From assembly GCA_040756735.1 (NCBI GenBank), contig JBFLYC010000014.1, positions 28,096 to 92,095 of the forward strand: a DNA stretch of 64,000 bases, in the 5' to 3' direction. This stretch comes from JBFLYC01 sp040756735 (GTDB lineage Bacteria > Bacillota > DSM-16504 > Desulfitibacterales > Desulfitibacteraceae). The translations under genes and the position numbers were made by a program. The notes under the pieces were generated by a model that was not told the DNA's origin, did no database searches, and saw only the letters and a list, made by a program, of their open reading frames with translations. Shown here piece after piece: positions 51,777-60,162 of this stretch. Position 1 is the stretch's first letter, and every line of letters starts with the position of its first letter.

Positions 51777-51853
51777 ATGAAGGGGACACGCCTCCTGTAA
51801 GGAGGTGAGAGGTCCCCCTGCTTCCTCATTTCCAGATCAGAATGTCCCCTAAT
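51777..51853 (+). repeat. GGGGACA-family repeat upstream of glcE
   Basis: Begins GAAGGGGACACGCCTCC, includes the internal inverted pair CCTCCTGTAAGGAGG, and ends CAGAATGTCCCCT. It lies in the leader of the glcE unit, between promoter region and start codon. Confidence 0.85.
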
Positions 51854-52097
51854 ATTTTGATTAAGCACAGCCAATGTTTAACAATTCAAATAATTACGGC
51901 TAATTTAATTACGGCTAATTGTTAAGCTGGCCTTACCACTTGACTATAATATGATTCGGACACTATATAATAACTAATATTTTACAAAAAGTAAAAAAAT
52001 CCTTCTCATTTAAAAAACTTTTAAGTAAAACTATAATATAATATGGTAATATTGGCATTATATTCTATAATACTATTCCAAAGAATTTTTCCAAATT
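51854..52097. other. AT-rich promoter region of the glcE unit
   Basis: No gene is visible. It holds the likely operator at 51927 and a direct repeat of TTACGGCTAATT (51895 and 51909 regions). Several TATTAT/TATAAT-like boxes occur on the minus strand near 51945-52060, but no single -35/-10 pair stands out. Confidence 0.5.
51927..51939. promoter_or_regulatory. Possible GntR-type operator before glcE
   Basis: CTGGCCTTACCAC contains TGGCC-T-TACCA, a looser version of the palindromes before lctP and glcD. It lies a few bases downstream of a TATTAT box on the minus strand. Confidence 0.45.
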
Positions 52098-52129
52098 AAT
52101 AAAAGAAGGCCCCTTTTGGAGGCCTTCTG
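52098..52129 (-). terminator. Intrinsic terminator of purA
   Basis: On the minus strand AGAAGGCCTCC pairs with GGGGCCTTCT around AAAA and is followed by TTTATTAATTT. It is 16 bases past the purA stop. Confidence 0.88.
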
Positions 52130-52144
52130 GTGTTTTCATGTGTT

Positions 52145-53431
52145 TCAATTGCCGAATACTTTACTCAAGATAATTGTCTGCTCTCTGCCTGGTCCCAAAG
52201 AAACAATTCCAATTTTTACCTTGACCAGTTCTTCAATCCTTTCTAAATAACGCTTTGCATTAGGCGGCAGATTCTTATATTCTTTAATCTCAGAGGTATC
52301 GCTCATCCACCCAGGCATAATTTCGTATACCGGTTCGCAATCTGCAAGGTGTTTGATATTAGGAGGAAACTCCTTCAGCAATTCGCCCTTATACCTGTAT
52401 CCTGTACAAATCTTTAATGTTTCTAACTTATCAAGGACATCAAGTTTAGTAATCACAAGCTGAGAAAGACCATTAATACGGGCAGCATATCTTAATATAA
52501 CCACATCAAGCCATCCGCACCTTCTTGGCCTGCCGGTGGTAGTACCATACTCCTGTCCAGCGTTGCGTATATTTTCACCATCAGCGTTCTTTAGTTCTGT
52601 AGGGAAAGGTCCCTCGCCTACCCTGGTGGTGTAGGCTTTTGCCACCCCTATGACCTCTTTTATCCTGGTGGGTCCCACCCCAGTGCCGGTACAAGCGCCG
52701 CCGGCAGTAGGATTAGATGAGGTAACAAAGGGATATGTCCCATGATCAACATCCAACAAAGTCCCCTGGGCCCCCTCAAATAGGACATCTTTATTTTCAT
52801 CAAGGGCTTTATTAATCAATAAAGAAGCATCAACTACATGGGGCTTCATCTTCTTGCCATACTCCAAATAGGATTCATACATTTCCTGGCAATCAAAACC
52901 TGGATGGTTATACACCCTTTGAAGCAGCAGATTTTTCTCCTTTAAGTTTCTATCTAATACTTCTTTAAAGATTGCTGGATCAAGGAGATCGCTCACCCTG
53001 ATGCCCCACCTAAATATCTTATCCATGTAGCATGGACCAATACCCCTTTTAGTGGTGCCAATCTTAAAACTGCCTAACTCCTCTTGGATTTCATCCAAAC
53101 ATTTATGGTAAGGCATAATTACATGGGCGCTGCCGCTGATTCTCAAACCACTTGCATCTAAATTGTTTTCTTTAATATAATCCAATTCTTTAAAAAGTAC
53201 TTCAGGATCTATAACTACCCCATTACCGATTATACATAATTTGCCTGGATAAAAAATCCCGGACGGTATAAGGTGCAGTTTATAGGTCTTGTTTTTAATA
53301 ACTACAGTGTGGCCTGCATTATTACCCCCTTGATACCTGCAGACCACCTCAGCCCTTTCAGCCAAGAAATCTGTAATTTTCCCCTTTCCTTCATCTCCCC
53401 ATTGAGCGCCAAGCAAAACTACTGCAGACAA
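52145..53431 (-). CDS. purA: Adenylosuccinate synthetase PurA
   Basis: 428 aa. Joins IMP and aspartate with GTP in AMP synthesis. The P-loop-like motif GAQWGDEGKGKITDFL is near residues 8-23; GNNAGHTVV, TTKRGIGPCYMDK, FEGAQGTLLDVDHGTYPFVTSSN and GRPRRCGWLD follow. A TTG at 53431 with AGGGAGG eight bases upstream gives M-S-A-V-V, like other family members; a GTG nine bases earlier overlaps that site. Confidence 0.95.
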   Translation of the reverse strand: MSAVVLLGAQWGDEGKGKITDFLAERAEVVCRYQGGNNAGHTVVIKNKTYKLHLIPSGIFYPGKLCIIGNGVVIDPEVLFKELDYIKENNLDASGLRISGSAHVIMPYHKCLDEIQEELGSFKIGTTKRGIGPCYMDKIFRWGIRVSDLLDPAIFKEVLDRNLKEKNLLLQRVYNHPGFDCQEMYESYLEYGKKMKPHVVDASLLINKALDENKDVLFEGAQGTLLDVDHGTYPFVTSSNPTAGGACTGTGVGPTRIKEVIGVAKAYTTRVGEGPFPTELKNADGENIRNAGQEYGTTTGRPRRCGWLDVVILRYAARINGLSQLVITKLDVLDKLETLKICTGYRYKGELLKEFPPNIKHLADCEPVYEIMPGWMSDTSEIKEYKNLPPNAKRYLERIEELVKVKIGIVSLGPGREQTIILSKVFGN

Positions 53432-53464
53432 AGTGTCCACCTCCCTAAAATCGAGCCTTACCCT

Positions 53465-54850
53465 TTAGGCTTTATTTAATATACTGCGGGCAGCTATAAT
53501 TCCAGACACTGAGGCTTGTGCCAGCCCGCGTGTCACTCCAGCGCCGTCTCCAATTGTATAAAGATTCTTCACCTTAGTTTCTAACTCATTGGTTAGTTCT
53601 ATCCTAGAGGAGTAGAATTTAACTTCTACACCATATAATAAAGTGTGTCTTGAGTACACCCCAGGCGCCAGTTTATCCAAAGCCTGCAGCATCTCCACGA
53701 TAGCCATCAGGTGCCTGTAGGGAAACACCAGGGACAAGTCGCCTGGAGTAGCTTCCTTTAATGTTGGAGTAACAAGTCCCTTTTTAATCCTTTCAATGGT
53801 GGACCTTTGACCAGATATTAAGTCACCTAGCCTTTGGACTAATACTCCACCACCCAGGAGGTTAGCTAACCTGGCAACATATTTACCATAAGCTATAGGC
53901 TCTCTAAAAGGTTCGGTAAAAGTCTTGCTTACCAGCAGGGCAAAATTGGTGTTTTCAGTCTTTTTCTCTGCATGGGAATGACCGTTTACTGTAATCAAAC
54001 CGTCATTATTCTCCAGTACAACTTCTCCATAGGGATTCATGCAGAAAGTTCTCACCTTATCATCAAAGGACTTTGAATAAAAGATTAGTTTAGATTCATA
54101 AATTGTGTTAGTAAGGTATTCCATTACCGGGGCAGGCAGTTCCACCCTCACACCTATGTCTACAGGGTTAATGGCCATATTAATATTTAGACGCCCGGCC
54201 TCTTTGGTTAACCATTCAGATCCTTCCCTGCCGGGGGCTACCACAACAAAACGAGCCAGGTATTCTTCCCCTTTGCAGGTGGTAACACCTGTGACCTTAT
54301 CACCTTCTGTAATAAGCTGTGCCACCTTGCAGTTGGTTATAATATCAACGCCTTTTTCCTCAAGATATTCCTTCATCCTTGCCAGAATTTCTTTGGTTCG
54401 TCCCGTACCCAGGTGACGAATGGGGGCAGGAATCAGTTTTAGATCTGCTAAAATAGCTTTGCGAGCAATATCCCTTAGTTCCTCAGTTTCCTCCAGCCCA
54501 TAAACCTTTTCAGGAGCCCCAAAGCGCAAGTAGGTTCTATCTACATAGGCAATTTTATCAATAAGCTGCTGTTGGGAAATATAAGCATCCAACATGCCCC
54601 CCACTTCAGGTGATAGCGTTAGTTTTCCATCACTAAATGCTCCGGCGCCTCCCCAACCACATACAATGGAACAAGGGGAACAATGTGTGCAGTTGATGTT
54701 GTTTTCAACAGAAACACATTTTCTCTTAAATATGTCATTACCTTTTTCCAGGATTAACACTTTTAAATCTGGTTTTTTTTCTATAACCTCAAGAGCGGTA
54801 AAAATCCCTGCCGGTCCTCCACCAACAATAATCAAGTCATAAGCTTTCAC
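53465..54850 (-). CDS. NAD(P)/FAD-dependent oxidoreductase
   Basis: 461 aa flavoprotein of the large uncharacterised FAD-dehydrogenase group. The dinucleotide site is LIIVGGGPAGIFTALEV at about 6-22. NCTHCSPCSIVCGWGGAGAFSDGKLTLS follows near 55-82, with four closely spaced Cys. FAD-contact regions are VVVAPGREGSEWL and the C-terminal NLYTIGDGAGVTRGLAQAS. The GTG at 54850 has AGGGGG upstream. It is 33 bases ahead of purA; the substrate is unknown. Confidence 0.85.
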   Translation of the reverse strand: MKAYDLIIVGGGPAGIFTALEVIEKKPDLKVLILEKGNDIFKRKCVSVENNINCTHCSPCSIVCGWGGAGAFSDGKLTLSPEVGGMLDAYISQQQLIDKIAYVDRTYLRFGAPEKVYGLEETEELRDIARKAILADLKLIPAPIRHLGTGRTKEILARMKEYLEEKGVDIITNCKVAQLITEGDKVTGVTTCKGEEYLARFVVVAPGREGSEWLTKEAGRLNINMAINPVDIGVRVELPAPVMEYLTNTIYESKLIFYSKSFDDKVRTFCMNPYGEVVLENNDGLITVNGHSHAEKKTENTNFALLVSKTFTEPFREPIAYGKYVARLANLLGGGVLVQRLGDLISGQRSTIERIKKGLVTPTLKEATPGDLSLVFPYRHLMAIVEMLQALDKLAPGVYSRHTLLYGVEVKFYSSRIELTNELETKVKNLYTIGDGAGVTRGLAQASVSGIIAARSILNKA

Positions 54851-55039
54851 TAGACATTCCCCCTGTAATATCAAATCCACATAAAAATTACCCAAATACA
54901 GACCATGTAAGTCTTCTATTTGAGCAACACCATTTTCCCCTTTATTTCCAGTCTTAACCCGCTACATTTTAACACACTAAAGTACCCTAGTCAAACAAAA
55001 TCGATTATGAAAATATTACATTTCTATTACATTTCTATT

Positions 55040-55501
55040 TTACGGCTTAAATTCCCGGGGCAGGTTTTCCTCTGTCCAGATTATGCAACCCTCTTTTTCC
55101 AGAAGAGCTGTAGTAACACCCATTCCCTGAATAGTTTTTGACGAGAAGGTGCCATCATATATTTCCTTTACTCCGCAAGAAGGGCTTCTTTCTTTGAAAA
55201 TAATCTCCTTGGCGCCAGACCCTTTGGCAATTTTTAAGACTTCATGGGCTCCTTTTAAAAAGATTTCAGTAACATCCCTGCCATTTATGTCTAAAACCTT
55301 TGCCTTTCCTAACAGCACATCTCTACCGTCTCCTCCAACAATTTCACTTGCAGGTCTGGGAGTTGGAGTTCCGCCTAACTGCTCGGGACAAACTGGAATT
55401 ACTCTCCCCTTTTTCATTAAATCATGCAAAGCCGGCAGATAATTGTTTCCGCCATTATACCTGCAATTAATACCTAACAAACATCCGCTAACTATTATCA
55501 T
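55040..55501 (-). CDS. DUF523 family protein
   Basis: 153 aa of unknown function. It has the typical start VSGCLLGINCRYNGGNN, then VIPVCPEQLGGTPTPRPASEI near 35-55 and a conserved ERSPSCGVKEIYDG with Cys near 110. No membrane segment. It appears to be a single gene with a weak ribosome site (GAGAGG about ten bases before the ATG). Confidence 0.88.
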   Translation of the reverse strand: MIIVSGCLLGINCRYNGGNNYLPALHDLMKKGRVIPVCPEQLGGTPTPRPASEIVGGDGRDVLLGKAKVLDINGRDVTEIFLKGAHEVLKIAKGSGAKEIIFKERSPSCGVKEIYDGTFSSKTIQGMGVTTALLEKEGCIIWTEENLPREFKP

Positions 55502-55598
55502 TTAAAAGAAAACCTCTCAATAAACACTCTTGACTTTATTATATCATGGAAAACAAACGTTTGCCAATTAATCTTGCCGCCTCCATGATGGGAGATTT

Positions 55599-56477
55599 CT
55601 AGGGCAGTAATACTGTTAGCGCCTTGGGAAGTACCTTAAAGACAGCTGGAAGTCCGCCAATTACTTCCCCGTCAGCATGCAGAACAAAAGGATAGTCAGA
55701 TTCAAGCCTGACTTCATGGGCAGCCATGGTAAGCACCTGAGGATGGGATGTATGTTTGCCGTGATAAATTTTTGGCAGGGTTTTAAGTATCTCAAACTTA
55801 CCTACATCTTTAGCTAAACAAATATGGAACCTGCCGTCATCTATTACAGCTTGTGGAACAACCTTCATGCCTCCACCCACATAAGGCGCATTGGCTACTG
55901 CCAAAAAAAGAATTTTCTCAGTCTGTTGATAACCGTTTATATTAATATGCACAGGCAAACATTTATATGATACCAACACTTTAGCCAGAGCTACAAGGTA
56001 TGCCGCACTACCTTTAAGATACTTATGCTTCCTTTGGTTTACCTCCTTAGCTACCTGAGCATCAAAACCTACTCCAGCAATATTAATAAATTTGCGATCA
56101 TTAACCTGCCCCAAGTCTATGGCTTTGGTGTTTCCCCTCAAAATAACCTGGGTCATTGCGTTAACGTCCCTAGAAATATGTAATGCCCTGGCAAAATCAT
56201 TACCAGTACCTGTAGGTAAAACACCAATTTGCATAGGCAAGTTCAAATCAAGACCGTTAACCACCTCGTGCAGCGTACCATCGCCACCAGCCACCAGCAA
56301 ACAATCATAGCCGTCCTTTTGCAGGTTTTTAGCCAATTCTACTCCGGAACCTATACCTTCAGTAAAAGCTTCAGCAAAATCTAAATTATTATTAATCAGC
56401 TGCTGCTTGATATACACCCACTTGGATAAAGTTTTCCCCCCGCCTGCCACAGGATTTACAATTACAGCTGTTTTCAT
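55599..56477 (-). CDS. Diacylglycerol/lipid kinase family protein (YegS/DgkB-like)
   Basis: 292 aa. It has the N-terminal VIVNPVAGGGKTLSKW, the nucleotide motif LLVAGGDGTLHEVVNGL near 58-74, LPTGTGNDFARAL near 86-98 and the C-terminal LHADGE. Likely phosphorylates a membrane lipid at the cytoplasmic face. AGGGGGG lies six bases before the ATG. Confidence 0.9.
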   Translation of the reverse strand: MKTAVIVNPVAGGGKTLSKWVYIKQQLINNNLDFAEAFTEGIGSGVELAKNLQKDGYDCLLVAGGDGTLHEVVNGLDLNLPMQIGVLPTGTGNDFARALHISRDVNAMTQVILRGNTKAIDLGQVNDRKFINIAGVGFDAQVAKEVNQRKHKYLKGSAAYLVALAKVLVSYKCLPVHININGYQQTEKILFLAVANAPYVGGGMKVVPQAVIDDGRFHICLAKDVGKFEILKTLPKIYHGKHTSHPQVLTMAAHEVRLESDYPFVLHADGEVIGGLPAVFKVLPKALTVLLP

Positions 56478-56569
56478 AAGCTGCCCCCCCTACCTGACTC
56501 GTCCTAGTGCTTTAAAGCCATAAATACTATAACTAATTCTACTTTCAGGGTTGAACTCCTCCTTTAAGG

Positions 56570-56900
56570 TCAGGGGACACACCTCCCTTGGCGCGTAAAC
56601 TCTTGGTTTGGGGGTGTCAAGGGGACGGTTCTCTGTCAGGGGTGTCAAGGGGACGGTTCTCTGTCACATTCTCTGTCGCATTACTAGGAGATGGACACAC
56701 CTCCCAGAGGTGTCAAGGGGACGGTTCTCTGTCAGGTGTCAAGGGGACGGTTCTCTGTCACATTCTTTGTCGCAACACTAGGAGATGAAGGAAAGGGGAC
56801 ACACCTCCCATTATTGGAGGTGAGAAGTTAGAGGTAAGAGGTTGGATTTAAGGAGGAATGTCCCCAACGTATGAATGTCCCAAACGTATGAAAGGGGGGA
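56570..56900 (+). repeat. Compound repeat block: GGGGACA units plus REP-like GGGGACGGTTCTC units
   Basis: It opens with the short GGGGACA unit found at 26.7 kb (CTCCCTTGGCGCGTAAACTC). Then GTGTCAAGGGGACGGTTCTC-TGTCA occurs four times in two pairs (56615-56665 and 56707-56760 regions). Each pair is followed by CACATTCT(C/T)TGTCGCA and an ACTAGGAGATG tail, so a unit of about 95 bp is itself duplicated. Another GGGGACACACCTCC...GGAATGTCCCCAACGTATG element and a degraded end follow. No gene is present. Confidence 0.9.
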
Positions 56901-56909
56901 ATAAGGAAG

Positions 56910-56947
56910 GGGGACACCCCCCGATAAACCATCCGGGGGGTGTCCCC
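56910..56947. repeat. Perfect 13-bp inverted repeat after the lipoprotein gene
   Basis: GGGGACACCCCCC and GGGGGGTGTCCCC pair perfectly around a 12-base loop. It ends 18 bases past the lipoprotein stop codon. It lacks a T-run but would be a very stable hairpin, and its ends match the GGGGACA family. It may serve as a transcript 3' end. Confidence 0.8.
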
Positions 56948-56964
56948 AACCTATATTTAAGCTG

Positions 56965-58662
56965 TTACTCAAGTCCTTGTGTAAAGAATTCCAGGGGCCA
57001 GACAAGTTTCCAGCTGCCCCCGGTATTTATGCAGGGCCATCTATGATAAAACAATACTTCCTCGTTGCCGTCTTCTCCAATCAACCAAACTTGTACCGAG
57101 GCTTTTTCACCATTTTTAAGCACCCTGTTCTCGCCCAAGTCAAAATCAATCAAGGTAATGTCAACCTGTGCAGCACTGACAGCTTCCTTGAATTCATCAA
57201 GAGTCAGGGCTTTACCTTCAAAATGCAACTTTTTATAAGCTGTGGCATAATCCCCTTTGATGATACCTTCAAGAAAACGAATGAGTGCTTTCGTCGGTGA
57301 AGTAGGAAGCCACCATTGACCTAGCTCTCCTTCTAGAGTTAGTGTTTTTTGTATCTTCCACCCATCTTCTTTTTTTACCACATAATATTCCCACTGCCAT
57401 GGATAACCATATTCACCTACCAGCAAAACCACTAATTGTTCATTCCAGTAGGGAGAACCCACAATGTGTTTACCTGGTTCATCACCAATATTTAGGTTCT
57501 CTTTTTGAACAAGATAATCCACCGCACTATGAAACCTTTCATGATAAGGTAAATAGTAGCGCTGCCGTTCAAAATCTACCTTCCAACTGTCATTTTCCTT
57601 TTTTAAGACTATCTCACCCAAAAATTCTGAGGACCAAAAACCATATAAAATAACAGCCTTATTCCCAAACACGCGATCCACTATTAATGTTAGCTTCCCT
57701 GGTTCATTACCAACCTGATAACCCAGCTTATGTAAAAATTCTTCTGTAACTTCCAGCATCTCCAGGCGCTTCTCATCATGAATTTTTTCTGTGATCAGGC
57801 TCTGGCCGCTGTCATTATCTAACCTGGCAAAAGTGGCAACCCCAAGATCCCTATCAACGCCTACCAGCCTGGCCTTTTCTTGAACCATACTCAGTTCTGC
57901 ATGTTCTAAGTTATATTTATAGACTACAGCTTCTCCTTTTTCAAAGGCATCAAAAAATATACTGTTGTTAATACCCCAGTTAACCCGTAGGGAGTTTCTC
58001 CCATCATAATAATCCTTACTAAAAGCATGGACTTCTTCATTGTGCAGAGTATCTGCATCTGTAATCCAAATCTTAAGAGCATCGCTATCCTCAACTATAA
58101 GCGCAACCAGCGAGCTTTCATGATTCATCTCATAGTCCAAGATCTTAAGAGGTTCATTAGGCAAAAGCATGTTAAGCTCTTTGGTATTAATATCAAACAC
58201 ATAGAAACCATTTAACAAGACCTTATGGTCATCCAACCATTTTGCCGCTACCCTCCTGGCACGGCTTTCAAGGAGCGGCGCAGTCAAAATCTTCTCATTC
58301 TGACTGCTGCTCCAGTTCCAGTATACGAAATCCCCCATCAAAATCTTGGCGCTTGTATCATACCATTCCCAGATGATAATACTGTTCATTTCATTTGGAG
58401 AAGAATACTTGCCCAATACATAGGCTCCTTTGGGGGTAGTATATTTTGGGTTAACCGTTTTGTCGTCAGGCAAAGGCGCCTCATTTTTGTCATCTGCACC
58501 CTTTTGAATTAGATCTTCAATTCCCTGGGGGTTTTTCTCTCCTGTACTGACAGGAATCTTGTTTGTGACTTCTTTCCTTCCATTATCTGAAGATGAGCAG
58601 GCAAAATAAAACACTGATAAGCCTATAATTAACAACGCTGCAATGATATATCGGTGCCTCAT
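56965..58662 (-). CDS. Large predicted lipoprotein, unknown function
   Basis: 565 aa. Residues 1-22 form a signal peptide ending in YFAC, an acceptable lipobox. The mature part starts with a polar linker. Residues about 70-300 hold repeated beta-type segments around YKLxxxxSLVALIVEDSDALKIWI, recalling beta-propeller proteins. Residues 430-560 contain a short helical segment (AYKKLHFEGKALTLDEFKEAV), typical of DUF-type C-terminal domains. No known catalytic motif. AGGAGGTGAGG precedes the ATG. It is coded after dnaB in the same direction. Confidence 0.75.
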   Translation of the reverse strand: MRHRYIIAALLIIGLSVFYFACSSSDNGRKEVTNKIPVSTGEKNPQGIEDLIQKGADDKNEAPLPDDKTVNPKYTTPKGAYVLGKYSSPNEMNSIIIWEWYDTSAKILMGDFVYWNWSSSQNEKILTAPLLESRARRVAAKWLDDHKVLLNGFYVFDINTKELNMLLPNEPLKILDYEMNHESSLVALIVEDSDALKIWITDADTLHNEEVHAFSKDYYDGRNSLRVNWGINNSIFFDAFEKGEAVVYKYNLEHAELSMVQEKARLVGVDRDLGVATFARLDNDSGQSLITEKIHDEKRLEMLEVTEEFLHKLGYQVGNEPGKLTLIVDRVFGNKAVILYGFWSSEFLGEIVLKKENDSWKVDFERQRYYLPYHERFHSAVDYLVQKENLNIGDEPGKHIVGSPYWNEQLVVLLVGEYGYPWQWEYYVVKKEDGWKIQKTLTLEGELGQWWLPTSPTKALIRFLEGIIKGDYATAYKKLHFEGKALTLDEFKEAVSAAQVDITLIDFDLGENRVLKNGEKASVQVWLIGEDGNEEVLFYHRWPCINTGGSWKLVWPLEFFTQGLE

Positions 58663-58813
58663 TGAACCTCACCTCCTCTTATTAGACATCATTTTACCAT
58701 AAATAGTTCCTAATACATGTGTAATCTTAATGAAAATTTCGAGCTGCTTTACCATATTATTCCACAACATAAAATAAAAAAACCAGGCAAAGCCATCAAA
58801 CTTTACCTGCTTT

Positions 58814-60145
58814 TTAAACTGGGGGAGCTTCCCGGGAAAAATCCACAAATTTTGTATAATCGGGCAGGAAAACCAACTCCACCGTGCCAGTAGGTCCATG
58901 CCTGTGCTTTGCTAGAATAATCTCTGCAATACCTTTTTTCTCCGTTTCTTCATCATAATAGTCCGGCCTATGAATAAACATTACAACATCGCTATCCTGC
59001 TCCAAAGCTCCTGATTCCCTTAAATGACTTAGATTAGGTTTCTTATCATGGGTGTGTTCTACAGCCCTGCTTAACTGAGACAAAGCAAGAATAGGAACAT
59101 CTAGTTCCCTGGCCAAACCTTTCAAAGACCTGGATATTTCAGAGATCTCCTGCTGCCTGTTTTCAACCCTCCGGGAACCTCTCATAAGCTGTAGGTAATC
59201 TATAATAATAAGTTCTAGTCCAACTTCAGACTTTAACCTTCTAGCTTTAGCCCTAATTTCCATAACTGATATTACCGGGGTATCGTCAATATATATAGGA
59301 GCCTGGGAAATATATTCCGCAGCATTAATTAACCTTTTCCAATCATCTTCACTTAACTTGCCGCTGCGCATTTTATGCTGATTAACCATGGCCTCGGCAG
59401 CCCACATGCGCTGCACTAACTGTTCTTTAGACATTTCCAGACTGAAGATGGCAACTGGTATCTTTTTGCTGCAGGCAACCCTCTGGGCAATATTTAGGCA
59501 GAAGGACGTCTTACCCATACCCGGTCTGGCAGCACAGATTATCAAGTCACTAGGCTGCAGACCTGACAACAGTTTATCCAGGTCAACAAATGTTGGAATG
59601 CCGGTTATATCTTCTGTGCGCTGTGACAGTTTTTCAAGTTTGTCAAAGGCTTCCAAAAGTATATCTTTAATAGAACTAAATCCTTCTCTTTGCCGTTTTT
59701 GGTTGATTTCGAAAATTGACCTCTCAGCTTCATCCAAAAGTTCGGGAACTTGCAAGCTGCCTTGATAAGCTTTTTGTACAATATGAGAAGCTGCGCTTAT
59801 GAGAGCGCGCACTACACCCTTTTCGGAAACTAAATTTGCATAGTAACCGACATTAGCTGTAGTGGGCACCAGGGTCGATAATGAAGAAATATAAGTAGCT
59901 CCTCCTACCTCTTCCAATTTATTTTTCTGCCTCAGGAACTCTATTACACTTAACATATCCACAGGCTGATTTTTCTCTGTAAGTTCTAAGATAGCTTGAT
60001 AAATTGTCCTGTGGGTTTGTCTGTAAAAATCCTCGGGCTTTAAAGAATCTACTACCACATAAACAGTTTCAGGATCAAGCAAGAGGGCGCCTAAAACGGC
60101 CTGTTCCGCCTCCAAGTTATGAGGGGGCAATCGTTCTTCCAGCAT
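58814..60145 (-). CDS. dnaB: Replicative DNA helicase DnaB
   Basis: 443-aa hexameric helicase that unwinds DNA at the fork. N-terminal domain PPHNLEAEQAVLGALLLDPE, RecA-like domain with Walker A AARPGMGKTSFCLNIA near 207-222, MSKEQLVQRM, Walker B LIIIDYLQLM near 311, and the C-terminal SHLRESGALEQDSDVVMFIHR. No intein or frameshift. The ATG at 60145 has GGAGGG seven bases before; an ATG 24 bases upstream is less well placed. Confidence 0.96.
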   Translation of the reverse strand: MLEERLPPHNLEAEQAVLGALLLDPETVYVVVDSLKPEDFYRQTHRTIYQAILELTEKNQPVDMLSVIEFLRQKNKLEEVGGATYISSLSTLVPTTANVGYYANLVSEKGVVRALISAASHIVQKAYQGSLQVPELLDEAERSIFEINQKRQREGFSSIKDILLEAFDKLEKLSQRTEDITGIPTFVDLDKLLSGLQPSDLIICAARPGMGKTSFCLNIAQRVACSKKIPVAIFSLEMSKEQLVQRMWAAEAMVNQHKMRSGKLSEDDWKRLINAAEYISQAPIYIDDTPVISVMEIRAKARRLKSEVGLELIIIDYLQLMRGSRRVENRQQEISEISRSLKGLARELDVPILALSQLSRAVEHTHDKKPNLSHLRESGALEQDSDVVMFIHRPDYYDEETEKKGIAEIILAKHRHGPTGTVELVFLPDYTKFVDFSREAPPV

Positions 60146-60162
60146 TCTATACCCTCCTTCCG

